Origin: Dysgonomonas mossii DSM 22836
GTDB taxonomy: Bacteria; Bacteroidota; Bacteroidia; Bacteroidales; Dysgonomonadaceae
Length of the DNA: 64,000 nucleotides
Reading direction: 5' to 3'
NCBI RefSeq assembly: GCF_000213575.1
Contig: NZ_GL892007.1
Coordinates: 340,349 to 404,348, forward strand
In this document: positions 9,111 to 17,742 of the stretch, piece by piece
Numbering within the stretch: position 1 is the first letter of the stretch
Layout: each line of letters opens with the position of its first letter
Notes under the pieces: model-generated
The model's input: only the letters and a program-made list of their open reading frames with translations
Database searches by the model: none
Told to the model about the DNA's origin: nothing
Position numbers and translations under genes: made by a program

Positions 9111-9271
9111 GTTCACTGAACGTCTCGCAACGAAAACTGGTAATTTTTAGAAGAACGAGACGAAATGTGCAATGTTCATGCTATACGAAAGTATGGTGTG
9201 GGCTTGCTTGTTTCGTTCTTCGGGTATACCAGTACCTCGTTGCGGAGCAATGCGAGTTCCACACTTTTTTT
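9111..9271 (+). ncRNA. Highly structured leader or small RNA ending in a terminator
   Basis: Several helices can be read: GTTCA-C-TGAAC (9111-9121); CGTCTCG (9121-9127) with CGAGACG (9156-9162); CAACGA-AAA-CTGGTA (9128-9142) with TACCAG-TACC-TCGTTG (9227-9242); AAGAACGA (9151-9158) with TCGTTCTT (9213-9220); ATAC-GAAA-GTAT, a GNRA tetraloop (9183-9194). GTGTGG (9196-9201) pairs with CCACAC (9259-9264) directly before seven Ts, with TTGC-GGA-GCAA inside. This terminator helix crosses the long-range pairing, so the two folds exclude one another or form a pseudoknot. It may be an attenuator of the gene at 9294, or an independent RNA placed like RteR downstream of rteC in CTnDOT. Confidence 0.55.
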
Positions 9272-9293
9272 ATTATATATAAACATCGCATCA

Positions 9294-9824
9294 ATGAGAA
9301 AAATTAAATTATATATAGCAGCATCCATCGATGGTTATATTGCTCGTGCTGATGGAGATTTGGATTGGTTGATGGAATATCCAATTACCCCTGATTTAAA
9401 TTATGGATACACTGATTTTTTAGAGTCTGTTGATAGCGTAATTATGGGAGGAAAAACCTATCGGGATATTTTGAATATGGATGTAATTTATCCCTACGAA
9501 AGTAAGATGTCCTATGTGATAACACGAAATTCAATAAACCCTCAAAAAGACAATATCTGTTTTATTTCGGATGATACTATTGAAACTGTATCAGAACTGA
9601 AGAAAAAGCAAGACAAAGATATCTGGCTTGTAGGAGGTGGAGAAATCATATCGCTATTCTTAAGTAACAACCTGATTGATGAAATTATAATCACGACAGT
9701 ACCTGTTATGCTTGGAAATGGCATTCCTTTGTTCCCCGCTAATCAACAGGAATCAAAATGGGATTTGAAAGAATGTACAAGCTATGAAAACGGAGTTGTA
9801 CAAGTAAAGTATACAAGAAAATAG
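9294..9824 (+). CDS. Dihydrofolate-reductase-fold protein (RibD C-terminal family), second copy
   Basis: A 176 aa protein with the same motif order as the protein at 4793-5329: YIAASIDGYIARADGDLDWL, SVIMGGKTYRDIL and KDIWLVGGGEII for NADPH binding. The frame is open from 9165, but the family N-terminus (MRKIKLYIAAS) starts at the ATG 9294, and the upstream part is the structured RNA region, so 9294 is taken. Folate reductase activity is not shown; possible roles include trimethoprim tolerance or an unrelated NADPH-dependent reduction. It is followed by an intrinsic terminator. Confidence 0.88.
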   Translation: MRKIKLYIAASIDGYIARADGDLDWLMEYPITPDLNYGYTDFLESVDSVIMGGKTYRDILNMDVIYPYESKMSYVITRNSINPQKDNICFISDDTIETVSELKKKQDKDIWLVGGGEIISLFLSNNLIDEIIITTVPVMLGNGIPLFPANQQESKWDLKECTSYENGVVQVKYTRK

Positions 9825-9848
9825 AGAATTAGATATTTTACCGATGTT

Positions 9849-9882
9849 CCCAAGTTGCACCCAACTTGGGATTTTTGTTTTT
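9849..9882 (+). terminator. Intrinsic terminator after the reductase gene
   Basis: CCCAAGTTG (9849-9857) pairs with CAACTTGGG (9862-9870) around CACC, followed by ATTTTTGTTTTT. It lies 24 bases past the stop. The half CCCAACTTGGG recurs near 9993-10003, upstream of the HTH gene. Confidence 0.8.
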
Positions 9883-10069
9883 ATGGCTCTATTCAAAGCT
9901 ATTTATCCATCAGCCATACACTTCTTTAGATAACCAATTCTCTTTTGCAGTCATATAATCAACCACTTATTCTTCGTTGCAAAAAAAAAATCCCCAACTT
10001 GGGAAGACCTTGTGAATTCAGCATTTCATTACTTCTGATCTTTGCAAAGCATATCAAATAGTTACAATT

Positions 10070-10429
10070 ATGGATGTCATTACGATAGAGTCAAAAGCGT
10101 TCAAAGAGCTGGAAGCTAAAATAAATGCTATTGCAAACTATATCCTCAATAAGCAGGAAGAAGATAATATTAATGAGGATGAAATATGGGTGGATAGTTA
10201 TGAAGTTTGCACATTCCTGAAAATAAGCGATAAGACACTGCAACGACTTCGGGTGTCGGGAACAATTGCCTATTCCAATATTCGTGGTCGCTATTTCTAT
10301 AAAATCGGCGAGATAAAGCGAATGCTGGAAGAGCGGCTTATAAGAAGCAATTCGGAATGTTTAAATGATCTGGTAACAAATCACAAACTCTATGTTAAGG
10401 AAAGAAGAAATCTTAGAAAGAACAAGTAA
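10070..10429 (+). CDS. Excisionase-type helix-turn-helix protein
   Basis: A 119 aa protein with an N-terminal helical stretch (about 1-45) and a MerR-like HTH_17 domain at about 50-95 (EVCTFLKISDKTLQRLR, then FYKIGEIKRML). Such proteins in Bacteroidales elements are related to Xis factors and to regulators of replication and excision. It overlaps the next gene by 38 bp and is close to a second HTH protein of the same build at 12426, so the three form one operon. A basic tail (KERRNLRKNK) follows the HTH. Confidence 0.8.
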   Translation: MDVITIESKAFKELEAKINAIANYILNKQEEDNINEDEIWVDSYEVCTFLKISDKTLQRLRVSGTIAYSNIRGRYFYKIGEIKRMLEERLIRSNSECLNDLVTNHKLYVKERRNLRKNK

Positions 10430-12416
10430 TGGTCTGAATGTTTTCAAACATTACATTACCTGTCAGTGGCGTGTTGGTCGAAATTTCTTCAATCCGCTAT
10501 ACGAAGATAAAAAAGCATCCTGTAATATTTATTTTGACCGAAAGGGCTGTATCTATAAGTTGAAAGACTTCGGCAATGACCAATACAGTGGTGATTGCTT
10601 CTTTTTTGTTGGACAATTAAGAGGTCTGGATTGCAACAATGCTAACGATTTTGTTGAAATACTGAAAATCATAAATCGTGACTTGTCGCTGGGTATATCA
10701 GAAGATGCATCGGCACATATTCCTCCTGTAAAAACTTTCCCAAATCAACAGGAAAAGAAGTCCAAAACATATTCATTCCGAGAGCAAAATTTTACGGCAA
10801 AAGAGCTCTTTTTCTGGCAACAATATGGAATCAGTCCGGAGTTGTTGTTTCAGTACAAAGTATGTTCTGTAAAATCATTTCAAAGCGAGACTCAGGAAGG
10901 CAAGCCATATACGCTTACTTCTTCCCAAGATGAACCTATATTCGGATACAAAGGTAAGCGGTTCATTAAACTGTATCGTCCTTTTTCCCAACTTCGTTTC
11001 CTGTATGGCGGAGATATTGGGGACAACTACTGTTTTGGTCTGGAACAGTTACCCGCAAAAGGGGATACGTTGTTTATCACTGGTGGTGAGAAAGATGTTC
11101 TTTCTCTTGCTGCCAAAGGATTTCATGCTATTTGTTTCAATAGTGAAACCGTAAACATCCCTGCAAATATTATCTACAAATTAACCTTCCGCTTTAAGCA
11201 TATTGTCCTGCTTTATGATGTGGATAAAACAGGACTTGAAAGTTCCCGAAAGCACGAAAAACAGTTGGCTGAATATACTGCAAAACGTCTATTATTGCCA
11301 CTTTCAGGAATAAAAGAAGAGAAAGATATATCTGATTATTTTAGGATTGGGAACAGTCGTAAAGACTTTTTGAAATTGTTTCTTGAGTTTTTGGATACTC
11401 TATATAGCGATACCATGACTATGCTCAAATCATGCGAAATAGACTTTAGTAACCCTCCGGAAAAGGCACAAGAAATCATCTCTGCCGGAGATGTGCCGTT
11501 GGGAACTCAAGGAAATATCTTGTGTGTCACTGGTGGTGAAGGAACTGGTAAAAGTAATTATGTGGCTGCATTGTTAGCAGGTTCAATTCGTCAAAAAGAT
11601 ATCCAGATTGATACGCTAGGCATCAATGTATGTGAGAATATCAAGCGAAAAGCCGTGTTGCTTTATGATACCGAACAATCGGAAGTACAACTGTTTAAAA
11701 ATGTTACAAACCTTATTAAACGAGCAAAACAGGGAGATAAACCTGAAGAGTTAAAAGCCTTTTGCCTGACAGGGATGTCTCGAAAAGAACGTCTACAAGC
11801 CATCGTACAAAGTATGGATAAATTCTACTACCAGTATGGTGGAATACAATTGGTGGTTATTGACGGTATTGCCGACTTAGTGCATTCTGCCAATGATGAA
11901 GCTGAAAGTTTGCGTGTAGTAGATGAGCTTTACCGATTAGCAGGTATTTATCAAACTTGTATTATCTGTGTACTTCACTACGTGCCTAACGGGTTGAAGT
12001 TACGGGGACATCTTGGTTCGGAATTGCAACGTAAAGCTGCGGCCATACTTTCTATAGAGTTAGATAATGATCCAACTGTATCCGTAGTGAAAGCACTGAA
12101 AGTTCGTGAAGGTAGCCCGTTGGATGTTCCATTAATGCAGTTTTCATGGAATAAGGATGCTGGTATGCATCTGTATATTGGTGAAAAGCCCCGTGAAGAA
12201 AAAGAGAAACGAAAGGAAAAAGAACTGGTAAGCGTTGCCCGTGAGATTTTCGAACAACAGACTTTTATTACTTACATCGACTTATGTGAGCAAATTCAAC
12301 AAATTATGGATGTGAAGGAACGTACAGCAAAAAGTTATATCCGGTTTATGCGGGAAAAAGATATTATCATCAAAGACCCATCAAACCAAAGCTATTTTAT
12401 CAAAGGACATATATAA
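10392..12416 (+). CDS. Toprim primase fused to a RecA-like (RepA/AAA_25) ATPase
   Basis: A 674 aa protein. The N-terminal about 120 residues resemble primase CHC2-type folds without obvious zinc cysteines. A Toprim domain follows at about 210-310 (LFITGGEKDVLSLAAKGF, then IVLLYDVDKTGLESS with the Asp-x-Asp motif). A RecA-like ATPase follows: Walker A CVTGGEGTGKSN and Walker B IQLVVIDGIADL, as in RepA/DnaB-type helicases. The C-terminus is a winged-helix-like region. This order fits a plasmid or phage primase-helicase, suggesting autonomous replication after excision. The ATG at 10392 lies inside the preceding gene. Confidence 0.85.
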   Translation: MLRKEEILERTSNGLNVFKHYITCQWRVGRNFFNPLYEDKKASCNIYFDRKGCIYKLKDFGNDQYSGDCFFFVGQLRGLDCNNANDFVEILKIINRDLSLGISEDASAHIPPVKTFPNQQEKKSKTYSFREQNFTAKELFFWQQYGISPELLFQYKVCSVKSFQSETQEGKPYTLTSSQDEPIFGYKGKRFIKLYRPFSQLRFLYGGDIGDNYCFGLEQLPAKGDTLFITGGEKDVLSLAAKGFHAICFNSETVNIPANIIYKLTFRFKHIVLLYDVDKTGLESSRKHEKQLAEYTAKRLLLPLSGIKEEKDISDYFRIGNSRKDFLKLFLEFLDTLYSDTMTMLKSCEIDFSNPPEKAQEIISAGDVPLGTQGNILCVTGGEGTGKSNYVAALLAGSIRQKDIQIDTLGINVCENIKRKAVLLYDTEQSEVQLFKNVTNLIKRAKQGDKPEELKAFCLTGMSRKERLQAIVQSMDKFYYQYGGIQLVVIDGIADLVHSANDEAESLRVVDELYRLAGIYQTCIICVLHYVPNGLKLRGHLGSELQRKAAAILSIELDNDPTVSVVKALKVREGSPLDVPLMQFSWNKDAGMHLYIGEKPREEKEKRKEKELVSVAREIFEQQTFITYIDLCEQIQQIMDVKERTAKSYIRFMREKDIIIKDPSNQSYFIKGHI

Positions 12417-12425
12417 TCAGCAGTT

Positions 12426-12704
12426 ATGAATATAGATAGAGAAAATTTTGAAGCTTGGATGGAACGCATGATGGATAGGTTCGATATGTTAGACAAAAAA
12501 GTTGAACGACTGAATACCCAGCGTAATTGCTTGGATGGAGAACAGCTTTTGGATAATCAGGATTTGATGTTTTTACTTAAAGTGAGCCTACGTACTTTGC
12601 AGCGTTACCGTACCAAAGGCATTTTACCTTATATCAAATTGGATGATGGCAGGTGTTACTATAAGGCTTCGGATGTACATAAGTTGATAAGGGAACGGTT
12701 TTGA
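12426..12704 (+). CDS. Excisionase-type helix-turn-helix protein
   Basis: A 92 aa protein: a helical N-terminus (about 1-35) and a HTH_17 domain (DLMFLLKVSLRTLQRYRTKG, then YYKASDVHKLI). It is close in build to the proteins at 10070, 60529 and 60818. It follows the primase-helicase gene by 9 bases and ends the operon. Likely a DNA-binding factor for excision or control of replication; the exact site is unknown. Confidence 0.82.
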   Translation: MNIDRENFEAWMERMMDRFDMLDKKVERLNTQRNCLDGEQLLDNQDLMFLLKVSLRTLQRYRTKGILPYIKLDDGRCYYKASDVHKLIRERF

Positions 12705-12708
12705 AAAA

Positions 12709-13245
12709 TTAAAAATTAATTTGCCATTCGGTTACTTTTTCACCTTTTTTATATTGCTCAAACATGCAATTCCGTGATTTTATATCAAGTTCAATATAGT
12801 ATCCCCATATATAACGACAAACATGTTCTGGTAAAGCCATTCCATCATAAGACCAAATGTTATCATAACTATCTTTTGTTAAAGCTCTTAATCTTTTACG
12901 ATCATTGATTTTCTCTTCTTGAGGTCTACTTGACTTCTTCATTTCAATTGCAATGAGATTATCTTGCAGAGTATTATTTCCTCTACTATGTAATATTACA
13001 TCACAATTCACAGTAACAACCTCCATATTCTCATCTAATATAGTTTTAACTTTGCCTTGATTTCTATTGTATTCTGCATCGGCATAATAGCCATTTATCT
13101 TATTCTTTTTTGCCATACTTTCCAAGTAAATAGACAATCTTGCGCATAGATTCCTTTCATTAACATCTGATAATATGTTATCAATATCATTTTTGAAAAA
13201 GGTATCTATTGAATCTAAGAATAACTTATGTAATAATTTATCCAT
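12709..13245 (-). CDS. Putative PD-(D/E)XK-fold protein
   Basis: A 178 aa protein not assigned to a named family. The pattern Asp82 (NCDVILH) followed by IAIEMKKS (Glu101, Lys103) fits the PD-(D/E)XK nuclease core, with a possible helix-A glutamate at Glu30. The C-terminal part has aromatic segments (HVCRYIWGYYIELDI). It faces the HTH operon, with only 4 bases between the two stops, and is not part of the defence operon to its right, from which DUF3945 separates it. A stand-alone nuclease or a restriction-like factor is plausible; the nuclease call is by motif only. Confidence 0.55.
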   Translation of the reverse strand: MDKLLHKLFLDSIDTFFKNDIDNILSDVNERNLCARLSIYLESMAKKNKINGYYADAEYNRNQGKVKTILDENMEVVTVNCDVILHSRGNNTLQDNLIAIEMKKSSRPQEEKINDRKRLRALTKDSYDNIWSYDGMALPEHVCRYIWGYYIELDIKSRNCMFEQYKKGEKVTEWQINF

Positions 13246-13291
13246 ATATGTAAAGTGTTAAAAATGCATCCAATGTACCCACTAGGTGCCA

Positions 13292-13353
13292 ACCACAAAA
13301 AATCTCAATTTCAGATAGCGTAAAATCTATTTATAATGAGATTTTCTGTGGTA
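13292..13353. repeat. Inverted copies of the ACCACAAAAAATCTCA motif
   Basis: ACCACAAAAAATCTCAATT (13292-13310) faces an almost matching inverted copy, AATGAGATTTTCTGTGGT (13336-13353), making a long hairpin 12 bases past the stop of the DUF3945 gene, so it may be that gene's terminator. The left half with its downstream TTTATAATGA also copies the layout of the leaders of traE (28148) and traN (35263). Confidence 0.55.
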
Positions 13354-13364
13354 AAGATACTGAT

Positions 13365-14804
13365 TTATTTTATCTTGCGACCTTGGGATTTCTTAGGTTT
13401 GTCAGTTCCGACTTTTTGCTCTTGCTTCTCTTCCTGTTTTTTCATTTGGTCTTCTGTAGGCTTATCCTGTTTGGGCTTTAAAGGTTCTTGCATGTGCTTC
13501 GTGGCTTCGTTGGTCTTACCTTCAGAATTAACTGCGACTTGTGTTTTGTGTTCGCTGGTAGGGGTAACTTCTTTGGCTTTCTCTTTAGCCTTGTCAGGAT
13601 TGAATTTGTAAAAATCCAGTTTGCCTTTTTCGTGATTTACTTTTATGTAGGCATTGTATTCTTCTCCCTGACCATCTTTCATCCCCTTTACATAGATTGT
13701 TTTATCTGCCTGCAAATCAGCCTGCTGTTTTTCGGATAGTTCCACACCTGCAAGGTTTTTGGGAATACACACTTCTTGTTGCTGTGTTTCTTTTGGAAAG
13801 ATAAATTCTAGGCTACGTTTCTCAGCATTGACTTGAACCAAAGCAGAAAAAGGTTTCTCCTTAGCCGAAATCATGTTTTCAAGCCACACGGCTTTCCCTT
13901 CTATCAAGGTTGCTTTCTGTTTCTCATCTAACTTTACCCCTTTTATTTCATCAGGTAGTTTGAGCGAAGAAGCCTTCATCGAAACCAGTTCGTTTGTTTG
14001 CTTGTCGATACTGACGAAAGAAGGTATAAGTTCTCCTGTGCAGTAGTTTTTAATATCGACAATCCGTCCCATGTTTCCATTTCCCAACAGATTCTTTTTG
14101 TCTTCATCCGTAAACTGATGACCAAAGAACGGACGGTCAAGTTCGGGAACTTTGCGGATACCATGAATAGCCAATACAATGTTACCATCGTTGTCGGGAC
14201 GGAACGAAAGCCTTGCATCTGTCTTCATAATAATTACACCAAAATTGGCTTCAATCGGGAATGTAGAAGGCGACTTGTAACCACGAAGCATAGGTTCTAA
14301 GGCTTTCGATTTTTCAAGCTGTTCTTTGGTGATGCCTAAGTTTTTCAGTTCGTCCCAATTGATTTTGTTGGGGTCGATAAAATACTTGTTGGCATCAGAG
14401 GTTTTCTGTTCCACAGATTCTTTGTGAACTTCGGGTTTAAGCTCTTTGAGTTCAACACGCAGCTTGTCCAGCATTTCGTCAGCAACAGGCGTAGGATTAT
14501 TGATGTTTTCCTGAATGACTTTGACGGTCTTTTCCGCTTCTTCGGGAGCAACTTTAAAGAAAGTGAAGCGTGTAGGGTCTTTTAATTGATTAAAGAAATT
14601 CTTTAAGAAATTTTCAAAGGCATTGCCTTGTTTGTCCACTTTTAGGAACTGGTTGTTGTTTTCCTGTTTGGGCGGAACGGTTTGCAATTCTCCGTTTTCG
14701 TCAATACCCTTTACAGCACTGATTGTTTTTTTATCCTTGTCTAAGACAAGAAGAATGTCCATCATCTGTTCATCTGAAGTGGATTTGTTTGCATTTACAT
14801 CCAT
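13365..14804 (-). CDS. DUF3945/DUF4099-type conjugative element protein
   Basis: A 479 aa hydrophilic, Lys/Glu/Gln-rich protein common in Bacteroidales conjugative elements, of unknown function. DUF4099-like sequence appears at about 125-210 (INWDELKNLGITKEQLEK), then DUF3945-type repeats at about 215-390, where two similar blocks recur (GVKLDEKQKATLIEGKAVWL and GVELSEKQQADLQADKTIYV). The tail from about 400 is low-complexity and highly charged. In related elements a topoisomerase gene lies nearby; here the defence operon does. A weak -7 box (TTAATTTG) lies upstream. Confidence 0.85.
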   Translation of the reverse strand: MDVNANKSTSDEQMMDILLVLDKDKKTISAVKGIDENGELQTVPPKQENNNQFLKVDKQGNAFENFLKNFFNQLKDPTRFTFFKVAPEEAEKTVKVIQENINNPTPVADEMLDKLRVELKELKPEVHKESVEQKTSDANKYFIDPNKINWDELKNLGITKEQLEKSKALEPMLRGYKSPSTFPIEANFGVIIMKTDARLSFRPDNDGNIVLAIHGIRKVPELDRPFFGHQFTDEDKKNLLGNGNMGRIVDIKNYCTGELIPSFVSIDKQTNELVSMKASSLKLPDEIKGVKLDEKQKATLIEGKAVWLENMISAKEKPFSALVQVNAEKRSLEFIFPKETQQQEVCIPKNLAGVELSEKQQADLQADKTIYVKGMKDGQGEEYNAYIKVNHEKGKLDFYKFNPDKAKEKAKEVTPTSEHKTQVAVNSEGKTNEATKHMQEPLKPKQDKPTEDQMKKQEEKQEQKVGTDKPKKSQGRKIK

Positions 14805-14924
14805 GATTTTGATTTTAAATGAGTAAATATTTGATTGTCAAATTAAAGGTATGGAGTATAAAAAAACTGCCACCCGTTTTTCATGCGAGTGACAGCAGAT
14901 GTCTTAGATTGGCGCTAGATGACC

Positions 14925-15347
14925 TTATTTTTTGATTTCTTCAATCAATCTATCCAAACGATTATTTATGTTTACTTTGTTTTTTATTTCACATTGCCAA
15001 ATGACAATAACATTCCATCCTTTTTCATTTAATTCATTTATATTGCGAAAGTCTCGTTCTATGTTTTTTGTGATTTTTTCTTGCCAAAACACATGATTTG
15101 CTTCAGGTAACCTACCCCTTTTGCATGAATGCCCATGCCAAAAACATCCATGAACAAATATAACAGTCTTATATTTAGGGAGTACAATATCAGGTTTTCC
15201 AGGTAGTTCTTTTACATTTTTTCTAAATCGAAAACCTCTTGAAAACAAAAACTTTCGTACTAAAATCTCTGGCATAGTTTCTCTTCCTGAGATTTTAGAC
15301 ATAATATCAGAACGTTTTGATTTTGAATAGATATCTGACATATTCAA
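14925..15347 (-). CDS. vsr: Very short patch repair (Vsr) endonuclease
   Basis: A 140 aa protein of the Vsr family, which nicks beside T:G mismatches left by deamination of 5-methylcytosine. Seen: the N-terminal SKRSDIMSKISGRETMPE, then GKPDIVLPKYKTVIFVHGCF with the metal-binding Asp53, and FWHGHSCKRGRLP with the His and Cys residues of the zinc site. It is the last gene of the six-gene operon that includes a Dcm-type methylase, as expected from its repair role, and overlaps the HNH gene by 4 bp. In such operons Vsr-like proteins have also been proposed as the restriction nuclease. Confidence 0.93.
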   Translation of the reverse strand: MNMSDIYSKSKRSDIMSKISGRETMPEILVRKFLFSRGFRFRKNVKELPGKPDIVLPKYKTVIFVHGCFWHGHSCKRGRLPEANHVFWQEKITKNIERDFRNINELNEKGWNVIVIWQCEIKNKVNINNRLDRLIEEIKK

Positions 15348-16099
15348 CTTTTGTTTATAAGAGATTTTAGCTCTTCAATAGTATATGACGGATTTCGCTT
15401 GTGTAACATTGAATGGCAGTTAGGACAAATAGGTACTAAATCTTTTTCTGGATCAATAATATATTCATTTTTTATTTCTGATAACTGATTAATATGGTGA
15501 ATATGAATGAATCCCTGTCCTATTAAACCATATGTTTTCTCAAAATCAAATCCACAAACACTGCAAATACACCCATATATTTCAATACACTTTTTCCTAG
15601 CAGATAAACTTCTTTGATATAAATATACTTCAGACTTTGATTTCTTTCCTTCTTTGTAAACCTGATATATCTCATCTAATCCGAAAATTGGTAATTTCTG
15701 TTCAGAAGGTTTCTTAGTAAGATCTAAAAAAGTCCATACAATTTTTATTGGTTTTTCCCCTTCAAATAATAAAGCATGTCCTAATCCTTTATATGTAAAT
15801 GCATTTGACGAATTATTTCTGAAAAACATGTGAACATTAACCTCACTTGATATCATCATTTTAATAAGTTTTTGTTCTTTATGCGAAGTCGCTTTCCCAA
15901 ACCAGACTAATTTGTCTTTATCCCAATAATTACCATGATTAACACCAGTACGACCAGCCGTACCTATGTTCGCAAATATATAAATATCTCCATTATAACT
16001 CCGATATCCTGTATCCCATGAACCTTTTTGACTTTCAAGTGGAACATTTAGCAAGTTATAGATGTCATTCTTTGTATACTCTTTCTCTATAATAAACAT
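15344..16099 (-). CDS. DUF3427-HNH endonuclease
   Basis: A 251 aa two-domain protein. Residues about 1-145 resemble DUF3427, a domain found beside nucleases and helicases (LVWFGKATSHKEQKLIKMM, then GEKPIKIVWTF). The C-terminal HNH nuclease has zinc-site cysteines CSVCGFDF, the catalytic IHIHHINQLSE and ICPNCHSMLHKR. HNH nucleases of this type cut DNA, some specifically at modified cytosine. It lies between the receiver-domain gene (6 bp gap) and vsr (4 bp overlap), and is the most likely DNA-cutting subunit of the operon. Confidence 0.85.
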   Translation of the reverse strand: MFIIEKEYTKNDIYNLLNVPLESQKGSWDTGYRSYNGDIYIFANIGTAGRTGVNHGNYWDKDKLVWFGKATSHKEQKLIKMMISSEVNVHMFFRNNSSNAFTYKGLGHALLFEGEKPIKIVWTFLDLTKKPSEQKLPIFGLDEIYQVYKEGKKSKSEVYLYQRSLSARKKCIEIYGCICSVCGFDFEKTYGLIGQGFIHIHHINQLSEIKNEYIIDPEKDLVPICPNCHSMLHKRNPSYTIEELKSLINKS

Positions 16100-16105
16100 A
16101 TTTAT

Positions 16106-17740
16106 TTAGTCTTCTTTTAAATGAGGGCAGATACGTTTAATATATTTTTCACAAGAATCATCCGTCTCTCTTCGAACAAAGGAGATACCGACTCTAATCG
16201 GATTTGAGAAAGCTTTATTTGTTACTCGTTGTGTGTAATTTTCTTTAATTGTTCCAACAAACAAAAAATCGTAGATATCAGCACCAAATACTATAGAATT
16301 GACTTTGGATATATTTCTTTGATTTTCACATAGATATAGAGTAAATGGTTTAGTAGTCCATTCAACACAAACAATATCGTCTTTTTCTCTAATAAAAGAA
16401 AAATAACCACTATCTGAGTCAGATAATCCTCTGTCAATTGAAGTTTTATGTCCCTTGACAAAATAATACAACCCATTTATTTTGTCAGGTCTTAAACAGT
16501 CACAGTGCGGTGTAATACATAATACATATTCATTGTTTCCTTCTTTATCTATTTTAAACATATCTCCAAATGAAATATTTCTATCAGAAGAACGACTATG
16601 ATGTATATTATAATGATAGTTTAATTTAGCCAAATCATTATTGTCAACATCATCTTCAGTCCCTTTTGTTTTTTTATAATCACTGAGAGTGTTAAATATC
16701 ATAGGTTTATCAGTATAGAGGAAATCCGTATTGTAATTTTTCCACAATTCGATAAGATATTCATCAAAAGCAGTCTCAGGTTCAATAGTATCCATATGGT
16801 GAAAAAAAGCCTTTTCTTTTATTTTACTTAATTCCTTTCCAATGAAAGAGGATCTTTCAGAAACTTTATTTCTTATTTCCAAACTCATAAGAGTTAGGAA
16901 ATTTTCTTTGGAATTTATTATTGCCTGGCAAAAGTGACTATATAAATCATCTGCATTGCTTTTACTTTTCTCAAATACTGCAAAGAGAGTGTTATTTATT
17001 TGTAAATAATTACTATTTGTATCGTACACTATATATGTGCTTTTAAATTCACTTCTATAACAATATTCTTCATTTAGAGCAAATCCAAATCTTATAATAG
17101 AGTCGAATACCTTGTTACTAGAAAAAATATTATTTATATAGGCACGTACTTTCCCTTGATTTTTCCCAAATAAGTTAGAGAATTCAGTATTAAACAATTT
17201 GTTATCTATAGCTCCTAATGTTCTTCTTTTAAGTAGGTCTTTTAATCTAGGTAAGATATCATCAGTGTTTTCACCTAATTCATTTTCAACATATTCTTTG
17301 AAACTTGTAATATCAGCAATTGCCTTTGTCTTTTCATTCCCACAATAGTAGGCTAATATTTTATAATGTATTTCCTGAGTCGCATTAGGTGTTAAAGAAT
17401 AGATACAAACAAAGTGCAAATTATCTGTCCTAACTGCGCCATCGATTATTTCAAGTGTAGACCTATACTTTGGAACTTCATTTTCAAGCTCCCAATCTAG
17501 CACAACCAGATCTTTTCTTTCAAAGATTAACTTGCTTTTTGTAGCCCAATCTTTTGTGAATTTAAAAAAATCAAGAGAACATTGATTAGCCTGAAAAGAT
17601 TCATACATAGGTTGACAAATGGCTTCTTTATCTTCTTCGGAGCTAAATAAACCAGGTATCATATCATCAATAAAAATAGCCGACTTTATTGATTCATTGA
17701 TGATAGATTGAGCAACATTTTGAAATGATAAAGCTTCCAT
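16106..17740 (-). CDS. Receiver-domain protein of the GHKL/Dcm operon
   Basis: A 544 aa protein. The first about 135 residues look like a response-regulator receiver (Response_reg_2 type): acidic pair in SAIFIDDMIPG (Asp25-Asp26), candidate phosphoacceptor Asp82 in DLVVLDWELEN, and VCIYSLT with the Ser/Thr at 115-117. The rest, about 150-544, is unrecognised and carries no visible catalytic motif. It begins 2 bases after the GHKL protein, whose C-terminus looks like a histidine kinase, so a phosphorelay between the two is predicted. The output could be control of the neighbouring nucleases; that is inference. Confidence 0.72.
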   Translation of the reverse strand: MEALSFQNVAQSIINESIKSAIFIDDMIPGLFSSEEDKEAICQPMYESFQANQCSLDFFKFTKDWATKSKLIFERKDLVVLDWELENEVPKYRSTLEIIDGAVRTDNLHFVCIYSLTPNATQEIHYKILAYYCGNEKTKAIADITSFKEYVENELGENTDDILPRLKDLLKRRTLGAIDNKLFNTEFSNLFGKNQGKVRAYINNIFSSNKVFDSIIRFGFALNEEYCYRSEFKSTYIVYDTNSNYLQINNTLFAVFEKSKSNADDLYSHFCQAIINSKENFLTLMSLEIRNKVSERSSFIGKELSKIKEKAFFHHMDTIEPETAFDEYLIELWKNYNTDFLYTDKPMIFNTLSDYKKTKGTEDDVDNNDLAKLNYHYNIHHSRSSDRNISFGDMFKIDKEGNNEYVLCITPHCDCLRPDKINGLYYFVKGHKTSIDRGLSDSDSGYFSFIREKDDIVCVEWTTKPFTLYLCENQRNISKVNSIVFGADIYDFLFVGTIKENYTQRVTNKAFSNPIRVGISFVRRETDDSCEKYIKRICPHLKED

Positions 17741-17742
17741 AT

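Noticed and set aside
9165..9293. N-terminal extension of the reductase from 9165
   Set aside because: The extension lies in the structured RNA and terminator; the family N-terminus starts at 9294.
13336..13611. 91-codon plus-strand frame after the TTTATAATGA motif
   Set aside because: It overlaps the DUF3945 3' end antisense; the DUF3945 gene is well supported, so this frame is not taken as coding.
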